A DNA stretch of 64,000 nucleotides from Ailanthus altissimus. Taxonomy: Eukaryota; Streptophyta; Magnoliopsida; Sapindales; Simaroubaceae. Position numbers and translations under genes: made by a program. Below, piece after piece: positions 60,718-64,000 of the stretch. Below the pieces are notes generated by a model. It searched no databases. It saw only the letters and a program-made list of their open reading frames with translations, and was not told the origin of the DNA. The stretch is taken from assembly GCA_946807835.1 (NCBI GenBank), contig OX327683.1:30191001-30255000 (forward strand), read 5' to 3'. How positions within the stretch are numbered: position 1 is the first letter of the stretch; each line of letters begins with the position of its first letter.

Positions 60718-60855
60718 ATGGCAACAGACACTTTCTCAGTGAGGAACATGAAGCTTCGTTCATGGCAGAAGTTTTCAAAGCATATTCGAGAGCAAAGGGC
60801 GCGGCTCTATATTATATGGAGATGTTCTGTAATGCTCCTATGTTGGCAAGATTAG
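60718..60855 (+). CDS. DVL-like: DVL/ROTUNDIFOLIA-like (RTFL) small polypeptide, 45 residues
   Basis: This single-exon microprotein belongs to the plant RTFL/DVL family. Members associate with the plasma membrane and restrict cell proliferation, altering organ shape when overexpressed. The C-terminal 25 residues carry the signature: KHIREQRARLYIIWRC, then SVMLLCW ending Gln-Asp. In most relatives the residue after YII is Arg; here it is Trp. The short basic N-terminus is variable as usual. The start at 60718 gives a 45-residue product, within the 40-55 usual for the family. A longer reading from 60460 is frame read-through of the leader and is not needed. Its small size makes it easy to miss. 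Confidence 0.92.
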   Translation: MATDTFSVRNMKLRSWQKFSKHIREQRARLYIIWRCSVMLLCWQD

Positions 60856-63800
60856 TTGTTTTGGGATACGTGGAGCTTATTTTGACGAGTTGAGCAAGGG
60901 CAACAGACTGAGCAGGTTCCAATTCTAAATAATAAGCTAACTATATCTATATGACGTGCAAGTTTTTGAAGCCTTGGGAATTGGGGAGGGTGTGTAGGCC
61001 GTTAGGGTTTAGTAAATCAAGGCTTCTGGGGTTACAGTTCTTCAATGAAAAGAAGGAGCAAATGAGCAGATCAAACACAGGAAATGTCCTCTTGTTTGAT
61101 TGTAAAAATACATATATGATGTATTTATACAAAACAAACCGCATATTATAATATAACACTACAAATTGTAAATGCACTTCTTCTTTATTACTTTTTTTTT
61201 TTCCATCCTCCTTCACTCTTTTATTTTATTTATTTTTTATATTTTGGCTTTTGGATGGGGGTGGGGATGGAGGCAAATAGCAACTCTTCGAGGATTGGTA
61301 TCGATTATGGAGAATCAGCCAGAAAAGATATAAAAATGAAGACCTAATTTTGGTTAGAAATTCTAAAGACACTCTAATATTATATGCACATGACCTACAA
61401 CTTTAATTATATCCTGACAAAACATCTGGCCTCCGTGCTCTTAGAAGAATTTACAGACAAATTAAAATACATATGCATGGCTAGATCTGCATAATTATAT
61501 ATACATGTATGATTTACAACAAAAACATACCAACCAAAGTAACAAAGCATCGAATGTACTGGTTTAGAGGATTAATATCATATTTTTCAATTTTATGAAA
61601 TCATCTCTCTACAAGTTTAAAATAATGATTTACTTTATAATAATAAAATAATGACTTACTTTATAATTTGCCCCCATTGGAGATTCACCAGCCTTCGTTA
61701 TTTTATGATGCTTGGACGGTGCCCATGCCACCGATTTTGTTTTTCTAAATGTATTTTTGTTTGTGTTTATTTTTCTTTCGGCATTGACTTTACGCAATTC
61801 TCTTGATAAGAAGTAACTCTCATTGTATCCCGCTAGCTAATTGATTGTATTTTTTTTATTATTATTATTACTATTTAATAACAATCTTCTTGTCGCGAGA
61901 TCTAAATAACATAAAGGTTTAACATTCAAACAAGTGGTATCAAGGAGTAGTCTAAATAAATTAAATGACAATTTTCATATAACTCATTAAGTACTTATTA
62001 GATCTCAGAGCTTTTCCTTTTTAATAGCTTATGTATTATATTCTTATTTTTGACCAAACTTGAAAACCTAAAACTTGAGAATTTTAATAAATGTTTAGAA
62101 TATGCATATGTGACAGAAAAATTTAATGTATTGTACATATCATTGTATTCTGACTTTCCTCTCAAATTTGAAGGGGAACAACTTAATATATTGGTTTCTA
62201 TATATGGCCTTGATTTGTATGCACTCTTATAAGAGTGTGCTGTGGTGAGGGAAGGTTAGTTATTATAGCACTCATTTCTTTAGGGCTATGGTTCACTACA
62301 TTACAAATATTTTGTTCACTTCAATAGGAAACATGCTTTTTATTCTTTTTCTTTAAAAAATAAAAATAAAAATAAAAATATCGATGCAAGATTAAAAGAT
62401 GTGAAGTACATTGGTTCATCACTTCTGCGATCAACTCGTATGGCATATCATATCCTCATTCTCTCTCTAGCAAATAAACTTTTTACAAGGCCAAGACCTT
62501 GAGAAATAATTAAATAAGGAAAAGGAGAAAGACAACAACATTAACAAATAAATGGAAGAGATACCACAAATGACAAGTTATATAAAGAAAGGTATATATA
62601 AAGATTTGAAGTGAGTTAAAACTTAAGAAATTAAAGTCGTTTTAGCTTAATATTTGAGTTAGGAGTTGGGGAATGGGATAGCTATCTATCTCTGCTTCAC
62701 CATGCTATGTTCATCTGCCACTGCATGCACCGTTATTAATATAATTAATGGTTTCAGAACACATAAAAGGAGGGTTTGCATTTCTGTTAAATTTCTATAA
62801 TTAAGTACGTCCTCAAATCTCATCTCATTTTACTCGGCAAAATGAAATGTAAGTCTTGTATATTGGAGAAGTGCTGACATCAATTAATTATAAGATATTA
62901 AACATTGTCTACCTCCCAGGCAATTTGCAAAATGAATATATATCAGACAAATGGCTTAAATTAATTAATTACTTGTAATATTTAAGCTGGCTATATATGC
63001 ACATTCCCCCTACTATTAATTAAGTATTAGTCATGAATGTCAAAGCAATTGCGGAACATAATCATCAATCATCTTGGCTTTGAGACTGCATATATGCTAT
63101 GCGCCAATGCTGGCCAGTCTGTCATGACTCATGAGGCCGAAGGCAAACTTCTACATACAGAATTTGAGATCATGAATATCTCACAACCAACCTTATTCCT
63201 CAAGTATCTCATATTGTGTTGGCCCCCAAAAAATATCTCATGTTCTTTTTCCATTAAGACATGGAAAATATATCTCTGAGAGTTGATAGTCATATTCATA
63301 TATGGTTGGTTGTAAATTAATTTTATCCCCACATGTACGTCAGAGGGTGGATATGCACTTTTCATTACTTCGGTCTCAAAGCATAAGCTCAAGACATAAA
63401 TTAATCAGTACGTACTATATATATAGAATCATGTGGTTTTGGACTGAGATATATTTTCTCCTCATACCAGCTTTTCTCCAAGTAATTAATATACGCTATG
63501 ATTAGCATAGAAACATATTTATGTTTTTCTTTTTCCCTTTAGTTGCAAGGGAGATTTTCAACAACTCTCGATCGTGTTTGCCTTTTCTTTTTTCTTTTCT
63601 AATTCTTTCTCCTTTCTTTTTATGCATGAAGGTAGTTCAACCTAAATCTAAGTTAGTTGTTATCCTTATTCACACACATCTAAATAGTTTTAGGTGTTTT
63701 ACTTTATATTATTTTTATATATGTACTTGGATGTGGTTTTCTTCTAGATATGATGCCTAACTCTAAGGTTCAAATTTGAAAAATATTACCCTATTGATCA

Positions 63801-64000
63801 AAGATTGATCTTTGAGGAAGATCCACTACTAATACTATATATCAGTTGGAGGAACACAACTCTCTGGGAGTGATTTGAATTTTGAAAAAGTTGACTAGTA
63901 TGATTATCTCTAGTGATTTGAGCGTCTATACTTTGTTGTGTGTACATAATCTATCCATTGATGGAGATGTATCGCACCAGCACATGCAGGTTTCTCCTTT
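60856..64000. other. 3' UTR of the DVL-like gene, then AT-rich spacer to the right edge
   Basis: The first roughly 300 bases are likely 3' UTR. The remainder is AT-rich, with no coding frame resembling a known protein on either strand and no RNA gene recognised. A short A/T-rich run AAAATAAAAATAAAAATAAA lies near 62357. Confidence 0.5.

Noticed and set aside
60951..61151. 66-codon ORF after the DVL-like gene
   Set aside because: It has no recognisable motif and a position consistent with a 3' UTR.
61269..61352. 27-codon frame starting MEANSNSSRIG
   Set aside because: It is too short and has no family resemblance or supporting signals.
1..64000. tRNA, rRNA, known miRNA and CRISPR signals
   Set aside because: Scanning by eye found no cloverleaf with A/B boxes, no rRNA core sequence, no familiar miRNA mature sequence and no spacer-repeat array.

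Overview
The window is plant nuclear DNA, almost certainly from a dicot and plausibly a woody one. It holds intron-containing genes with GT-AG splice sites, long AT-rich spacers, and Ty3/gypsy LTR retrotransposons primed by initiator-Met tRNA. Genus cannot be fixed from the sequence alone; Citrus-like is only an impression.

Layout. At 1133-7026 (-) is a ten-exon OSCA/CSC1 osmosensitive cation-channel gene. At 8239-18793 is an old, broken Tekay-like Ty3/gypsy element (element A, TSD ATTTT), split by a reverse-oriented solo LTR (14166-16875, TSD AGTAT). At 19803-20669 (-) is a single-exon EID1-like F-box gene whose upstream region is dense in ACGTG (ABRE/G-box) cores. From 20.7 to 27.5 kb is AT-rich spacer with one MITE-like inverted repeat. 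At 27490-36679 is element B, a complete LTR element (TSD TAAGT, 2722-bp LTRs with only three differences found by eye). It has lost nearly all gag-pol and instead carries an antisense cassette: an intact intronless LOG-type cytokinin-activating enzyme gene (30657-31310) behind a pararetrovirus-like RNase H end joined to an unidentified ORF (31908-33242). The solo LTR inside element A is from the same family as element B. At 39188-39751 (-) is a predicted plastid protein made mainly of a glutamyl-tRNA-reductase-type dimerization domain. At 41254-51418 (+) is an eleven-exon HUA2-LIKE gene (PWWP + CID). At 56121-58147 (+) is a six-exon GPX5-like glutathione peroxidase. At 60718-60855 (+) is a 45-residue DVL/ROTUNDIFOLIA-like peptide. 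The rest is spacer.

The host genes are unrelated housekeeping, signalling and developmental genes and do not form a pathway. The main point of interest is element B: a recently inserted, non-autonomous retrotransposon whose cargo includes a potentially active hormone-biosynthesis gene with its own TATA box, lying next to virus-like coding sequence. Whether the LOG gene came from the host, a virus or horizontal transfer is open and testable.
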